Shown here one piece after another: positions 44,022 to 53,741 of a stretch of 64,000 nucleotides of DNA. The position numbers and the translations under genes are program-made. The DNA is from Nostoc linckia NIES-25 (GTDB lineage Bacteria; Cyanobacteriota; Cyanobacteriia; Cyanobacteriales; Nostocaceae): positions 1,948,471 through 2,012,470 of the forward strand of contig NZ_AP018222.1 of assembly GCF_002368035.1 (NCBI RefSeq). The letters are read 5' to 3'. Numbering within the stretch: position 1 is the first letter of the stretch; each line of letters starts with the position of its first letter. A model generated the notes under the pieces. The model had not been told where the DNA came from. It was given only the letters and a program-made list of their open reading frames with translations, and made no database searches.

Positions 44022-46469
44022 ATGACCTATACAGCCTACTTACGTTCAATTAAAAACGAACTTCAAAGAACTGGTAAAACCAAAAAAAGCCTACGATTTA
44101 AAACTATCATAGAACAATTTGGCTACCAGCGTAGAAGCCAATCATTCGTAAATGATTTTAATACTACTCTTGATGAACTGGGGCTTTGTGCAGATCCTAT
44201 ATTAGATTTACACATTCCGTTAGATACAAAAATAGCTATTTCTATTAAAGGTATAGAACCGATTAACCAAGTAAATGATTCTCAAGCAATTTCAGCCAAA
44301 CTCAGAAAGAATATTTCAGTCAGACATGATTTTTTCTACTATTTATTTGATTTTGGCTCCGAACAAGAATATGAACGATTTCAAGCGTGTTTAGATTCTC
44401 ACCAACCTGTGGGAATTTTTTTGATTCCGCAAGTAGAAGATTTTTTCTGTGATATTGTTGTCAAAATATTTAATTATGAACTAATTAGAAAGTATCAATA
44501 TGGAGGGTCTAATAGTATACCAAAAGCTGCTAATAGGAAAATTCCTATCGGTCTAGCCTCTGATGATGACTGTGAAAACGAACAAGAAAGCTCTATCGCT
44601 GATGCTAATATTTTTCAGTTTTATCGCTCCACTATGACAAGCATCATCTTGGGTAACACTGGTTTAGAATTACTTGATTCGGAAAAATTTGACCAGCAGT
44701 TTGAACAGATATCGCTCTATGCAAATAAATATAATTCCGAACAATTTTTTATTGTATTTCATTGTCCGTCACTTTTAGAAATTCAAGCTCATCAGCAAGA
44801 AGACGCTTTAGGATATTTGGTAGATAGAGTTGCTCGGAAAATTCCTTTTACTTTTACTCTCAGGTGTAAATACCCAAATGAAGCATCGATTGAATATAAA
44901 GAAGAAGTATATGCCCATTTTCGTCTACTCATGGAACTCCCATATTATCAAATAGAGGAAGATGATGTTTCTTTAAGAGATTACTTTCTAGAATTACAAA
45001 AAGCTCAAATACAAGCTGAATCACAGTTATTGCTGAAGATGAAAGCTGAACATTTTTATAATTTGAAGTGGCAACAGGAAAGTAAAGAATATATCGATCT
45101 AAAGTACTTTGCTATTAAAACTTTGGAAAGTCTAGGATATGAATTATCTCATATTGGCTGTGAAGTAGAGTTGACTTCGAGGGATGAAGAAACAAGTGAT
45201 GAAGACACATCAGATGATGAGGAAGAATACCAAAGTGAAATCATAGAAGTATATGTTAAAAATCAGGTAGTGGTTGAAATAGAAACTCTCAAATACCATG
45301 AATTTCAGGACAATAATCTTTTCTTAGATACAATCAAAAGAGTTTTGAGAAAATCAAAAGTCTGGCCGAATCAACTGGAAAGTGTTTGGTTGGTAATTCC
45401 AGGTTTTGAGATATCACGCAACTATTATCAGTTGAAAAAAGCTAAGGAAATATTAGAGTATAAATTTTCTGGATATTATGGCGATCGCTTCCAGGTTATA
45501 ATCATGGCTCCTGATTATGAAAATCACCAATTAGTGCCAGTATCATTTGACTCTATCGAGTATCCGTCTTTTGAATATGCCGCGAAAAAACCTAGTTTAT
45601 TACCAGCATATCCAATTAGCAATCGTATTAAAGAATCTAAGCTTGATTTTAGCAAAGTTAAAGGTTTAAATGAAGAAAAAGAAAAATTAACTAGACTACT
45701 CAAGCTGCAATCTAAAGGATATAAGGGTTCAATTGGCGGAATTCTTTTCTATGGGTTACCAGGATGCGGTAAAACTTTACTGGCAAATGCCTTCGCTAAT
45801 GAATCTGGCAGATATTTCTTTAAATTCTCCCCTGCTGATATTGTCAGTGTTTGGATTGGTCAAAGTCAAAAAAATATTCGCGACATCTTTGCTCAAGCTA
45901 AGAAAAAATCTCCTTCACTTTTATTTATTGACGAGTTAGACAGTATTGGGTTTAATCGTAACGAAGATAACGCGCACACAGACCAAAAGGCAACTATTAA
46001 TCAGTTACTAATAGAACTAAATAACCTGCAAAATAGCGATGTAATTGTCATTGCGGCAACTAATTATTTGAGCGGTATTGATAGTGCTTTGAAACGTTCT
46101 GGGCGCTTGGATTGGAAAATTCCTATTTTCCCACCAGATCGAGTAGAAAGAATAGATTTGTTTAAACACTACTTGTCACAAATCGATATAAATCAGCTAG
46201 TTAATTTTGAAATTCTGGCTGAGAAAAGTATCAGATTTACTTCATCTGATATTGAATTGGTTTGCCGGGAAGTGAAAAATGCTATTCTTTTGGAAGAAAT
46301 AAGTTCAGCTTTAACAACTTCCGATGTGATTACTTATATTAATAATCTGCAAGATGGCGGGTTAAGTCTCAATGAAGAACAAGTGAAAGAATTTTTGGAA
46401 GAGTGTAAAAGAATGAGTGTGAAGAATCCTAAATTGGAAACTTTGAAATTAGAATGGGGATTGTATTAA
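44022..46469 (+). CDS. Orphan AAA+ ATPase with a possible nuclease-like domain
   Basis: About 816 residues from the ATG at 44022 (an ATG at 43986 is also in frame). The N-terminal ~330 residues are not recognised. Around residues 360-490 follows a segment with an acidic loop and VYVKNQVVVEIETLKYHEF, which resembles a PD-(D/E)xK core. Then comes a classical AAA+ module: Walker A GLPGCGKT (K584), Walker B SLLFIDELDSI (about 635-645), sensor AATN, arginine finger region LKRSGRLDWKI, like Cdc48/FtsH-type ATPases. No transmembrane segment or FtsH HExxH protease motif is seen. Flanked by a broken permease gene, it may be an acquired defence or remodelling protein. Confidence 0.75.
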   Translation: MTYTAYLRSIKNELQRTGKTKKSLRFKTIIEQFGYQRRSQSFVNDFNTTLDELGLCADPILDLHIPLDTKIAISIKGIEPINQVNDSQAISAKLRKNISVRHDFFYYLFDFGSEQEYERFQACLDSHQPVGIFLIPQVEDFFCDIVVKIFNYELIRKYQYGGSNSIPKAANRKIPIGLASDDDCENEQESSIADANIFQFYRSTMTSIILGNTGLELLDSEKFDQQFEQISLYANKYNSEQFFIVFHCPSLLEIQAHQQEDALGYLVDRVARKIPFTFTLRCKYPNEASIEYKEEVYAHFRLLMELPYYQIEEDDVSLRDYFLELQKAQIQAESQLLLKMKAEHFYNLKWQQESKEYIDLKYFAIKTLESLGYELSHIGCEVELTSRDEETSDEDTSDDEEEYQSEIIEVYVKNQVVVEIETLKYHEFQDNNLFLDTIKRVLRKSKVWPNQLESVWLVIPGFEISRNYYQLKKAKEILEYKFSGYYGDRFQVIIMAPDYENHQLVPVSFDSIEYPSFEYAAKKPSLLPAYPISNRIKESKLDFSKVKGLNEEKEKLTRLLKLQSKGYKGSIGGILFYGLPGCGKTLLANAFANESGRYFFKFSPADIVSVWIGQSQKNIRDIFAQAKKKSPSLLFIDELDSIGFNRNEDNAHTDQKATINQLLIELNNLQNSDVIVIAATNYLSGIDSALKRSGRLDWKIPIFPPDRVERIDLFKHYLSQIDINQLVNFEILAEKSIRFTSSDIELVCREVKNAILLEEISSALTTSDVITYINNLQDGGLSLNEEQVKEFLEECKRMSVKNPKLETLKLEWGLY

Positions 46470-46530
46470 TAGTAGGCTAATTAAAACGGCGGTCGCTGCT
46501 TTAGCAGTGTTAGAAAATAACTGAAAAAAT

Positions 46531-47442
46531 ATGCTAAGTTTTCCTCTTCGTAAACTGCTACTAAGAAGTATAGGATTAATGGCGATCGCCTACATTTCAA
46601 TTTGTCTATTTTTGTTTTTTCGCCAGCGCCATTTCATCTTTCGCCCCACTGCACAAATCTTAACGCTACCTAGTTCGCCCGACTTTCTTCTTCCCTACGA
46701 AGATGTGCGTTTAACTATTACTAACTCTAGTGAATACATACATGCATGGTGGGTTCCAGCACCATCACCGAAAGAGAAACTAACTGTAATTCCAAATGAA
46801 CCTGTCAGAATTCTCAAATCACCTAAAGTCTTTTTATACTTTTGCGGTGCTGCTGGTAATAAAGGTTATTACAATCATGTAGCCAGACTTCAAGCAATGC
46901 GACAGTTGGGATTTTCTGTGTTAGCGATCGACTATCGAGGTTTTGGTAGTAGTAAGGGGAGTTTTCCGAGCGAGTCTCAGATTTATCAAGATAGCCAAAT
47001 CGCCTGGGATTATTTAGTAAAAATACGACACATTCCTCCTGAGCAAATTTTTATTTATGGAGAGTCACTTGGAGGAGCAGTTGCCATAGATTTGGCAGTA
47101 AAACATCCAGAAGCCAGGGGATTAATTGTGCAAAGTTCATTTACATCAATGGCAGAGGAAATTAAACATAAAAATTGGTTATGGATGTTTCCTGTGGATT
47201 TGCTAGTAACACAAAAGTTTGATTCTATTTTGAAAGTTCGTTTTTTACGTCTTCCTGTCTTGTTCATTCATGGAACTGCTGATAGTGTTGTGCCATCCTA
47301 CATGAGTCAACAGCTATACGATAATGCTCCTGAACCTAAACAAATTTTATTAATTCCAGAAGCAGAACATTTCCGAATTTATCAGCCTGGAAGCAACTCG
47401 TATTTACAAGCAATTCAAAAGTTCATGGAAATAAACTATTGA
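46531..47442 (+). CDS. Alpha/beta hydrolase, membrane-anchored
   Basis: A 303-residue hydrolase with an N-terminal membrane segment (LLLRSIGLMAIAYISICLFLFF), nucleophile motif GESLGG, Asp in HGTADSVVP and His in EAEHFR, similar to bacterial BEM46/ABHD13-type hydrolases. The substrate is unknown. It begins 61 bases after the AAA+ ATPase gene and may share its transcript. Confidence 0.85.
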   Translation: MLSFPLRKLLLRSIGLMAIAYISICLFLFFRQRHFIFRPTAQILTLPSSPDFLLPYEDVRLTITNSSEYIHAWWVPAPSPKEKLTVIPNEPVRILKSPKVFLYFCGAAGNKGYYNHVARLQAMRQLGFSVLAIDYRGFGSSKGSFPSESQIYQDSQIAWDYLVKIRHIPPEQIFIYGESLGGAVAIDLAVKHPEARGLIVQSSFTSMAEEIKHKNWLWMFPVDLLVTQKFDSILKVRFLRLPVLFIHGTADSVVPSYMSQQLYDNAPEPKQILLIPEAEHFRIYQPGSNSYLQAIQKFMEINY

Positions 47443-47808
47443 CAATTGTCGCCGGATATTTATCTACCTGCCACGGTGTAGCATAATCAACACCAGCCAC
47501 TAATGGCGATCGCCACTCCAAAAAAGTTAATAACTTGCTTTTAATGATTGATAGAAAACAGGGATTGGCGACTGGGTACTGGAGATTATACACTAGCCCT
47601 ATTTCTTAAGAATTACTAATCCGAACTCAAACTCCCTCTCTTTACTTATCTCATTTGTAGCTAAAGACTGATATTTTTATTTTTTGAATTTTTATTGAAA
47701 TATGCAAGTTAAAATAACGAAGAATTATTAACCATATCGATGAAAGCAGGCTAAATTACTCGAAAAATGGATTGATGCCAAAAAGCTTCATCCATAAACA
47801 TCAGAATT
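47443..47808. other. Intergenic region with possible minus-strand gene remnant
   Basis: On the minus strand about 45 codons (47428-47566) read without a stop and include EWRSPLVAGVDYATPWQVDKY, protein-like in composition but with no start codon, so it may be a gene fragment. The right part is AT-rich and presumably holds the MFS gene promoter. Confidence 0.35.
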
Positions 47809-49365
47809 ATGGATTTTGTTCCAGTTGAAATATCTACTCCTGTAAATCTGGAAATTGCCCAGATTAATACACCACAAACAACACTTTCTTCAACTTCTCG
47901 CATTCCCAAGGATACCATTCGCAGAAGTTTAAGAGCCTCTACAGTAGATTCCGTCTTAGCAGCGGTTTATGCTATCGGTACTAGCGGGATTTTGCTTGCC
48001 AATTTATTGGTGGAGTTAGATGCTAGTCCAGTGATATTTGGGTTGATGTCCTCTATTCCTATGTTGGTGAATCTGATTCAGCCGTTGGGTGCTTACATGT
48101 CTGAACGTAGCACCAGCCGCTTTCAGTATGCACTGCGGACACACGGAATTGCTCGCCTATTGTGGCTGATTTTAGTAATTGCGATCGCAGCTGCAAGCTG
48201 GGGAATGCTGAATAATAGCCAGTTGGTAATAATAACACTCTTAATTCTTCTATTGAGCAATCTTTTAGCAGGATTAGGAATCCCATCATGGCTAAGTTGG
48301 ATGGCAATGATAATTCCCCGACGATTACGGGGCAGGTATTTTGGAATACGTAATAGTGCTGCTAGTCTCACCAATTTAATTTGCGTACCAATAGTCGGTT
48401 TTGCTGTATCCCATTGGTATGGGGGAGTTGTACAAGGCTATGGGGTGATTCTGTTTCTAAGTATGATTTTTGGAATTGTGGGGTTAGGGTGTCAGTATTT
48501 CCAAGTAGATATGAATCCCCTATCGCAAAACACTTATGTTGGCAAGTCACCTCAAACAAGTGAAATTCAATTAGACGCTACAAAAAATGAAAAACTTCAC
48601 CCACAAGGGGATGGAGTTTTTGGGCATGGCGAAGATGTACCGCCACTAAACTCCATGCCCCAACCGACAGCGGCAGCAACCTCGACCGCCCACAAGGAGA
48701 TGGAGTTTCCCGCCGCTTTCAAGGAATCTTCCCAAGAAAATCAATTAATTCATACACCACCACAACAACCAACTATCAGTATTTGGAAAAACTCTAACTT
48801 TTTGAGATTTCTGTTGTATTTCGGCTTATGGACGCTGGCATTTAACCTCAGCGCTCCTTTTTTTAACCTCTACATGCTGGACACCTTAGATCTCAATGTT
48901 AGCTACGTGACTATCTATACCAGCCTTCAGGCGGGGGCAAATTTGCTGATGTTGATTGTGTGGGGCAAATTAGCAGACAAAATCGGTAATCGTCCCATTC
49001 TGCTGTTTGGTGGAATCCTGGTTGCAACCACACCATTATTGTGGCTGGGAATTGGTGTTAATCAACTTGATATCTGGCTGTGGTTGCCACTGTTACACAT
49101 CTTGACTGGCGGAACAGGCGCAGCGATGGAGTTATGTAATAACAACATTCAATTAGGGATTGCGCCGATTAAAAATCAGTCTATCTATTTTGCGATCGCA
49201 GCTGCCGTTGCTGGAGCGAGTGGTGCTTTAGGCACAACCATAGGCAGCTTCATCTTACAATTTACTCAATCTGGAGGCTCATTGGCGCTATTCGCCCTCT
49301 CTACCGTATTTCGACTAACAGCCCTAATTCCGCTGATTTTTACCCAAGAACCGGAAAGGGGATAG
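47809..49365 (+). CDS. Major facilitator superfamily transporter with repeat-derived central loop
   Basis: A 518-residue protein with about 12 membrane helices. Helices 1-6 include VDSVLAAVYAIGTSGILLANLL and the MFS-type loop MIIPRRLRGRYFGIRNSAA; helices 7-12 include the A-like motif WGKLADKIGNRP. The cytoplasmic loop between the halves (about 245-335) is unusually long and low in conservation, and its DNA (about 48600-48720) contains inverted short repeats around CTCCATGCCC/GGGCATGGCG, so it appears extended by a repeat insertion. The substrate is unknown. Confidence 0.85.
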   Translation: MDFVPVEISTPVNLEIAQINTPQTTLSSTSRIPKDTIRRSLRASTVDSVLAAVYAIGTSGILLANLLVELDASPVIFGLMSSIPMLVNLIQPLGAYMSERSTSRFQYALRTHGIARLLWLILVIAIAAASWGMLNNSQLVIITLLILLLSNLLAGLGIPSWLSWMAMIIPRRLRGRYFGIRNSAASLTNLICVPIVGFAVSHWYGGVVQGYGVILFLSMIFGIVGLGCQYFQVDMNPLSQNTYVGKSPQTSEIQLDATKNEKLHPQGDGVFGHGEDVPPLNSMPQPTAAATSTAHKEMEFPAAFKESSQENQLIHTPPQQPTISIWKNSNFLRFLLYFGLWTLAFNLSAPFFNLYMLDTLDLNVSYVTIYTSLQAGANLLMLIVWGKLADKIGNRPILLFGGILVATTPLLWLGIGVNQLDIWLWLPLLHILTGGTGAAMELCNNNIQLGIAPIKNQSIYFAIAAAVAGASGALGTTIGSFILQFTQSGGSLALFALSTVFRLTALIPLIFTQEPERG

Positions 49366-49431
49366 GGAGGTGGGGAGATGGGGAGATGGGGAGTGTGGGG
49401 GGAAAGAGAATTTATGCCCCCCTCTCTTCCC

Positions 49432-49484
49432 ACACCTCCCACACCTCCCACACCTCCCACACCTCCCACACCTCCCACACCTCT
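49432..49484 (+). repeat. Nine-bp tandem repeat (ACACCTCCC)
   Basis: Five perfect units of ACACCTCCC at 49432-49476 plus a partial unit. It lies in the short space between the convergent MFS and accD genes. Copy number is likely polymorphic. Confidence 0.9.
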
Positions 49485-49503
49485 AATGCCCCATACCCAA
49501 TGC

Positions 49504-50454
49504 CTATTCTGCGGCGCTGGAAGTCAAAGACATTGTTTCCCATAACACCATATGAGGTGGTGTTAGCACAGGCTGGTGTAAAGCAATCAGCTGAGCTAAG
49601 GTGTTCTTTAATTGGGTACGCGGTACAATGTCATCGACAAAGCCGTGCTGGAGTAAATCTTCAGCGGTTTGAAAATCCTCAGGCAGCTTTTCTCGTATGG
49701 TTTGCTCAATCACTCGCCGACCTGCAAAACCAATAGTTGCTTTGGGTTCTGCCAAAATAATATCGCCCAACATTGCAAAACTAGCGGTAACGCCGCCTGT
49801 TGTAGGATTTGTCAAAACGGGAATATACAACAGTCGGGCGTCTTGATGGCGTTGTAGGGCTGCGGAAATTTTCGCCATCTGCATCAGAGAAAGCATTCCT
49901 TCTTGCATTCTCGCGCCACCGGAGGTGCAGACAATAACTACAGGATATCGCCGCTGAGTCGCTTGTTCGATCAAGCGCGTGAGTTTTTCTCCCACAACCG
50001 AACCCATACTACCACCCATAAAACGGAAGTCCATAACCCCAAGGGCAACAGGCAAACCGTTGATTTGACCTAAACCTGTTTTAACTGCGTCTATTAAGCC
50101 AAGTTTTTCCTGGCTTTCCCGTAAGCGATCGCTATATGGCTTGCGATCGCGAAATTGTAGGGGATCGGTTGGACGCAAATGCTCATCTAAAGGTTTCCAG
50201 GTATTGTGATCTATCAGCTGACGGATACGCTCATCGCTATCTACACGATTGTGATGACCGCATTCTACACAAACCATCTGGTTAGACCTCAGGTCTTTTG
50301 TGTATGTCAACACACCACAATTAGAACATTTATGCCATAGACCATCAGCAATTTCACGTTCTTGGCGTTCGAGACTGGTAGATCCTGATTTACGTCGATT
50401 TGCAAACCAATCAAATAGAGACTTTAAACCGCGTGATTCTTCGTTGTTAGCCAT
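49504..50454 (-). CDS. accD: Acetyl-CoA carboxylase carboxyltransferase beta subunit
   Basis: A 316-residue AccD. An N-terminal zinc ribbon (CSNCGVL ... CVECGHH) is followed by the carboxyltransferase crotonase-like domain (YPVVIVCTSGGARMQEGMLSLMQMAK, TNPTTGGVTASFAMLGDIILAEPKATIGFAGRRVIEQT). With AccA, AccB and AccC it makes malonyl-CoA. Length is normal. Confidence 0.95.
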   Translation of the reverse strand: MANNEESRGLKSLFDWFANRRKSGSTSLERQEREIADGLWHKCSNCGVLTYTKDLRSNQMVCVECGHHNRVDSDERIRQLIDHNTWKPLDEHLRPTDPLQFRDRKPYSDRLRESQEKLGLIDAVKTGLGQINGLPVALGVMDFRFMGGSMGSVVGEKLTRLIEQATQRRYPVVIVCTSGGARMQEGMLSLMQMAKISAALQRHQDARLLYIPVLTNPTTGGVTASFAMLGDIILAEPKATIGFAGRRVIEQTIREKLPEDFQTAEDLLQHGFVDDIVPRTQLKNTLAQLIALHQPVLTPPHMVLWETMSLTSSAAE

Positions 50455-51020
50455 TTTTATCTTATTTTAAGTGGGGTATGAGGTCGAAACCATCTGAAGC
50501 CCTATCGGGTCATCCCTAGCCATTAACCACTTGTTTTTACCAATGAGTAATGACTAGATCGTCAAATTAAGCTTTTAAGCAATTCAGACCTTAATTTTCA
50601 TCTTTGGTTGCCAGCTTAACGAAAATACTTATGCCAATACAAGCCTCTTGCTCTTTTTTTTAGAGGACTTTTTATATGAATGTAGTGACACCATGCAAAT
50701 ACTAACCTCCAAATAAGATGGTTACCCTCTCCCACCCAAATTAATTATTGTTTGTGTTGGGTCATAAGCAATCAGTATCTTTTTTATTAATTCTGCTTAC
50801 CAACAGTTAATCGTCGTTAAAGAGGGTAATACCAGTCACGAGCTGAATATTATCAAAATGTCAAGGGCAGATGGCGTAATCGAAGTTACAGTCACGAATT
50901 ATTATGAGGGGCTGGGGACTGGCGACTCGGTATTCGGTACTAGGTATTTGATATTAACTTTTAATTCCTATTCCCCAGTCACCAGTCCCCAGTCCCCAGT
51001 CCCCAGTCCCCAGTCCCAAT
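50455..51020. other. Intergenic region with AGTCCCC tandem repeats
   Basis: No convincing gene. At 50975-51017 the heptamer CCCCAGT is repeated about six times (CCAGTCCCCAGTCCC), with an inverted GGGGACTGG tract at 50910-50930. The rest is AT-rich and should hold the accD promoter. Confidence 0.55.
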
Positions 51021-51842
51021 TCAAGACGCTGAAAAAAATAATCGTAGATAGCTAGACAAAATAATTTCGCCAACAAATACAGTAATTACAGACCCTAAGG
51101 CGAGAAAAGGCCCGAAAGGCATCTTTTGTCCGAATTTGTGCCGCGATCGCACTATTACACCGCTACCTACTAACGCTCCTAGCGCACAGGCAACAAAACT
51201 AGCCAATAGCAAATATTTCCAGCCTAACCAGGCTCCCATCATTGCTGCTAACTTGGCGTCACCCGCACCCATCGCAGTTTTACCGAAGGCAATTGAACCT
51301 AATAGGGCGATCGCATCAAATAGCCATAAGCCCAATACTGCACCAACTATCCCCATCATCAAATGATTTACCAGTGCCACAGAACTAGCCTCTGGTAAAA
51401 AACCAACTACCATTTGGAATAAAATGCCCACCACTAAACCGGACTGAGTAAGTGCATTGGGTAGCGTCATTGTATCCAAGTCAATGAGCGATAGCGCTAA
51501 CAACCAACTGCAAAAAACCCAATAGCCTATTGTTAAAGTCGAAGCTTTAAATACTAAAAAAACGATTAAAAAAATTATTCCCGTTAGCCCTTCTACCACA
51601 GGATAACGGGGAGAAATTTTGCTTTTGCAATATCGACACCGCCCTCTTAAGGAGATCCAGCCGAAGACTGGTACGTTGTCATAAGCTTTTAGCTGGTTTA
51701 AGCAATGCGGACAACGAGAAGGCGGCCAAAGAATTGACAACCCAGCAGGTAGCCGATAAACAACAACATTGATAAAACTGCCAACAGATGCACCCAAAGC
51801 AAAGACAATTACACTCGCCACGACGGCGAACAAAATGTCCAT
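51021..51842 (-). CDS. pilD: Type IV prepilin peptidase/methyltransferase
   Basis: A 273-residue membrane protein with eight hydrophobic segments. The N-terminal methyltransferase-like part has the zinc tetrad CPHC ... CRYC; the aspartyl peptidase residues are in LIDLDTMTLPNAL and GAGDAKL. It processes type IV prepilins and so serves motility, hormogonium gliding and DNA uptake. It stands alone on the minus strand. Confidence 0.95.
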   Translation of the reverse strand: MDILFAVVASVIVFALGASVGSFINVVVYRLPAGLSILWPPSRCPHCLNQLKAYDNVPVFGWISLRGRCRYCKSKISPRYPVVEGLTGIIFLIVFLVFKASTLTIGYWVFCSWLLALSLIDLDTMTLPNALTQSGLVVGILFQMVVGFLPEASSVALVNHLMMGIVGAVLGLWLFDAIALLGSIAFGKTAMGAGDAKLAAMMGAWLGWKYLLLASFVACALGALVGSGVIVRSRHKFGQKMPFGPFLALGSVITVFVGEIILSSYLRLFFSAS

Positions 51843-51844
51843 AT

Positions 51845-52016
51845 AGTCATTTGTCCTTTGTCATTTGTCCTCTGTCTTTTGTCTTTTGTCGTTTGTCTTT
51901 TGTCAAGAGTTAACAACTAATGTCATTTGTCCTTATTTTTTGACTAACGACCAATGACTAATGACCAATGACCAATGACCGTTGTAGAGACGCGATTAAT
52001 CGCGTCTCTACTAATG
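51845..52016. repeat. TTTGTCATTTGTC / GACTAATGACCAATG dispersed repeats with GAGACGCGAT palindrome
   Basis: Tandem TTTGTC-type units (51848-51905) are followed by ACTAATGACCAATGACC units and a palindrome GAGACGCGATTAATCGCGTCTC at about 51985-52008. The same palindrome type lies inside the DUF3685 gene and the GTCATTAGTC type inside cobD, ahead of scpB and after crtB. Confidence 0.8.
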
Positions 52017-52017
52017 A

Positions 52018-52278
52018 CTAATACATGTGCGATTCAATTTGGCTCAAGGGCACAAAACACTCTTGAGGTAAGAGAACTGGTTGGTTAGTAAAAATAACCT
52101 TACCTCGATGAGTTACACGATTAATTGCTACACCGGAAGGTTGCCCAGCTATTTCGGGGTGTACTTCGCAGTGAGTATAGTAGATCTGCCCAGCAGCTCT
52201 GATTACGGCGGTATCAATCAAAGGGGGCTGGTTCTTTGGAACTGTAAAATTAGTTTGGCCTTGTCGTAATGCGTACAC
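52018..52278 (-). CDS. Conserved small cyanobacterial hypothetical
   Basis: An 86-residue protein with a GTG start (MYALRQGQTNFTVPKNQPPLIDTAVIRAAGQ and VAINRVTHRGKVIFTNQPVLLPQECF). I recognise it only as a conserved small protein; no motif for function. It lies upstream of pilD in the same orientation but separated by repeats. Confidence 0.65.
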   Translation of the reverse strand: MYALRQGQTNFTVPKNQPPLIDTAVIRAAGQIYYTHCEVHPEIAGQPSGVAINRVTHRGKVIFTNQPVLLPQECFVPLSQIESHMY

Positions 52279-52368
52279 TATCGACTGTTATTTGATTGCT
52301 AGATTTCTCTTTAGTCTACCCGAAACTTATGGTAAAGGTTGCCAAATTGCCCAGGTTGAATTATCAAA

Positions 52369-53457
52369 TTATTGAGCTTCCAGAGCTAAAATCAGCGCAT
52401 TGCCCATAGCACGGCAACCTAAGAGATTTTTTCCAGCTGAAATTATATCACCTGTGCGATCGCCTTGTTCTAAAACTTGTAGTACGGCTTTTTCTATACT
52501 GTCTGCGGCTTCTGGCTGATTTAAACCGTAGCGTAACATCATCGCCACACTTAAAACCTGTGCTAAAGGATTTGCCTTATCTTGTCCTGCAATGTCTGGG
52601 GCGGAACCATGAACTGGTTCAAATACACCAGGCCCCTCTGCGCCCAAACTAGCAGAAGGCAGCATTCCAATACTACCTGTGAGCATGGCAGCAGCATCAG
52701 AGAGAATATCGCCAAACAAATTGCCAGTGACAATGGTATCGAATTGCTTGGGAGCGCGTAGCAACTGCATGGCAGCATTATCTACATAAAGATGAGACAG
52801 TTCGATGTCTGGATATTCTTGGGACAGTTGGGTAATGCGATTGCGCCACAGCTGAGATACTTCTAATACGTTAGCTTTATCCACCGAACATAGTTTGCCG
52901 CTGCGTTTGCGGGCTGCTTCAAAAGCCACTCGTCCAATGCGATCGATTTCTGATTCAGTGTAAACCATCGTATTTACACCACGTTTTTCACCAGTTTCGG
53001 TGGCAAAAATTCCCTTAGGTTTACCAAAATAAATCCCACCAGTGAGTTCGCGCACCACCATAATATCGACACCTTCCACAACTTCCCGCTTCAAAGTCGA
53101 AGCATCGATTAGCTGGGGCAGAATTTTCGCTGGGCGTAAATTGGCAAATAGCCCCAAACCCGCACGTAGCCCTAACAAACCCGCCTCTGGACGTAAATTC
53201 GATGGTAAAGAATCCCACTTGTAGCCACCAATGGCAGCGAGCAACACAGCATCACTATTACGGCAAGTATCTAAAGTCGTAGAAGGCAGAGGTTCCCCTG
53301 TGGCGTCAATTGCTGCACCACCGATGAGGGCTTCTTGGAATTCAAACTGAATATCAAATTTCTGCCCTACAACTTTCAGCACATCTACCGCCACTGCCAT
53401 AATTTCAGGGCCAATGCCATCGCCGGGGAGTAGGGTAATGCGGTAGTTCTGGGTCAT
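52369..53457 (-). CDS. leuB: 3-isopropylmalate dehydrogenase
   Basis: A 362-residue LeuB: LLPGDGIGPEIMAVAVDVLK, LLGLRAGLGLFANLRPAKIL, VRELTGGIYFGKPKG, YVDNAAMQLLRAPKQFDTIVTGNLFGDILSDAAAMLTGSIGMLPSASLG and GSAPDIAGQDKANPLA are all present. It catalyses NAD-dependent oxidative decarboxylation of 3-isopropylmalate in leucine synthesis. It is the last protein gene before the tRNA array and transcribes away from it. Confidence 0.95.
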   Translation of the reverse strand: MTQNYRITLLPGDGIGPEIMAVAVDVLKVVGQKFDIQFEFQEALIGGAAIDATGEPLPSTTLDTCRNSDAVLLAAIGGYKWDSLPSNLRPEAGLLGLRAGLGLFANLRPAKILPQLIDASTLKREVVEGVDIMVVRELTGGIYFGKPKGIFATETGEKRGVNTMVYTESEIDRIGRVAFEAARKRSGKLCSVDKANVLEVSQLWRNRITQLSQEYPDIELSHLYVDNAAMQLLRAPKQFDTIVTGNLFGDILSDAAAMLTGSIGMLPSASLGAEGPGVFEPVHGSAPDIAGQDKANPLAQVLSVAMMLRYGLNQPEAADSIEKAVLQVLEQGDRTGDIISAGKNLLGCRAMGNALILALEAQ

Positions 53458-53534
53458 AGCTCGTTTCTATTGGGTAAATGCTTGCAGATTAAATATCATA
53501 CCGAGCAAAACGTACCGATGGAGTTGTTAATTTC

Positions 53535-53650
53535 TCAAAAGGGGGAAAGGGGAAAGGGGAAAAGGGCAAAGGAGAAAGGGGAAAGGTAAAAACCTCCCTC
53601 CTTATAGACGATCTGTTCATCCCTTTAACTTTTTCCCTTTTCCCCTCTTT
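53535..53650. repeat. Variant polypurine/polypyrimidine element
   Basis: GGGGGAAAGGGGAAAGGGGAAAAGGG-type purines and a CCCTTTAACTTTTTCCCTTTTCCCC pyrimidine arm enclose a divergent centre. It is located between leuB and the tRNA-array promoter. Confidence 0.65.
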
Positions 53651-53741
53651 TGTAGTGTGACTTGTAATAAGTGCCTTACTAAGTTCAAATCTAAGCACAG
53701 AAGCTCTTATAACCAATTTCAAAAAATTTTTCTGAAACCCC

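Noticed and set aside
49432..51017. Tandem repeats considered as CRISPR array
   Set aside because: Units are 7-9 bp with no unique spacers; no Cas-like gene is in the window.
50858..51055. 65-codon frame before pilD
   Set aside because: It is made largely of the CCCCAGT tandem repeat and has no conserved feature.
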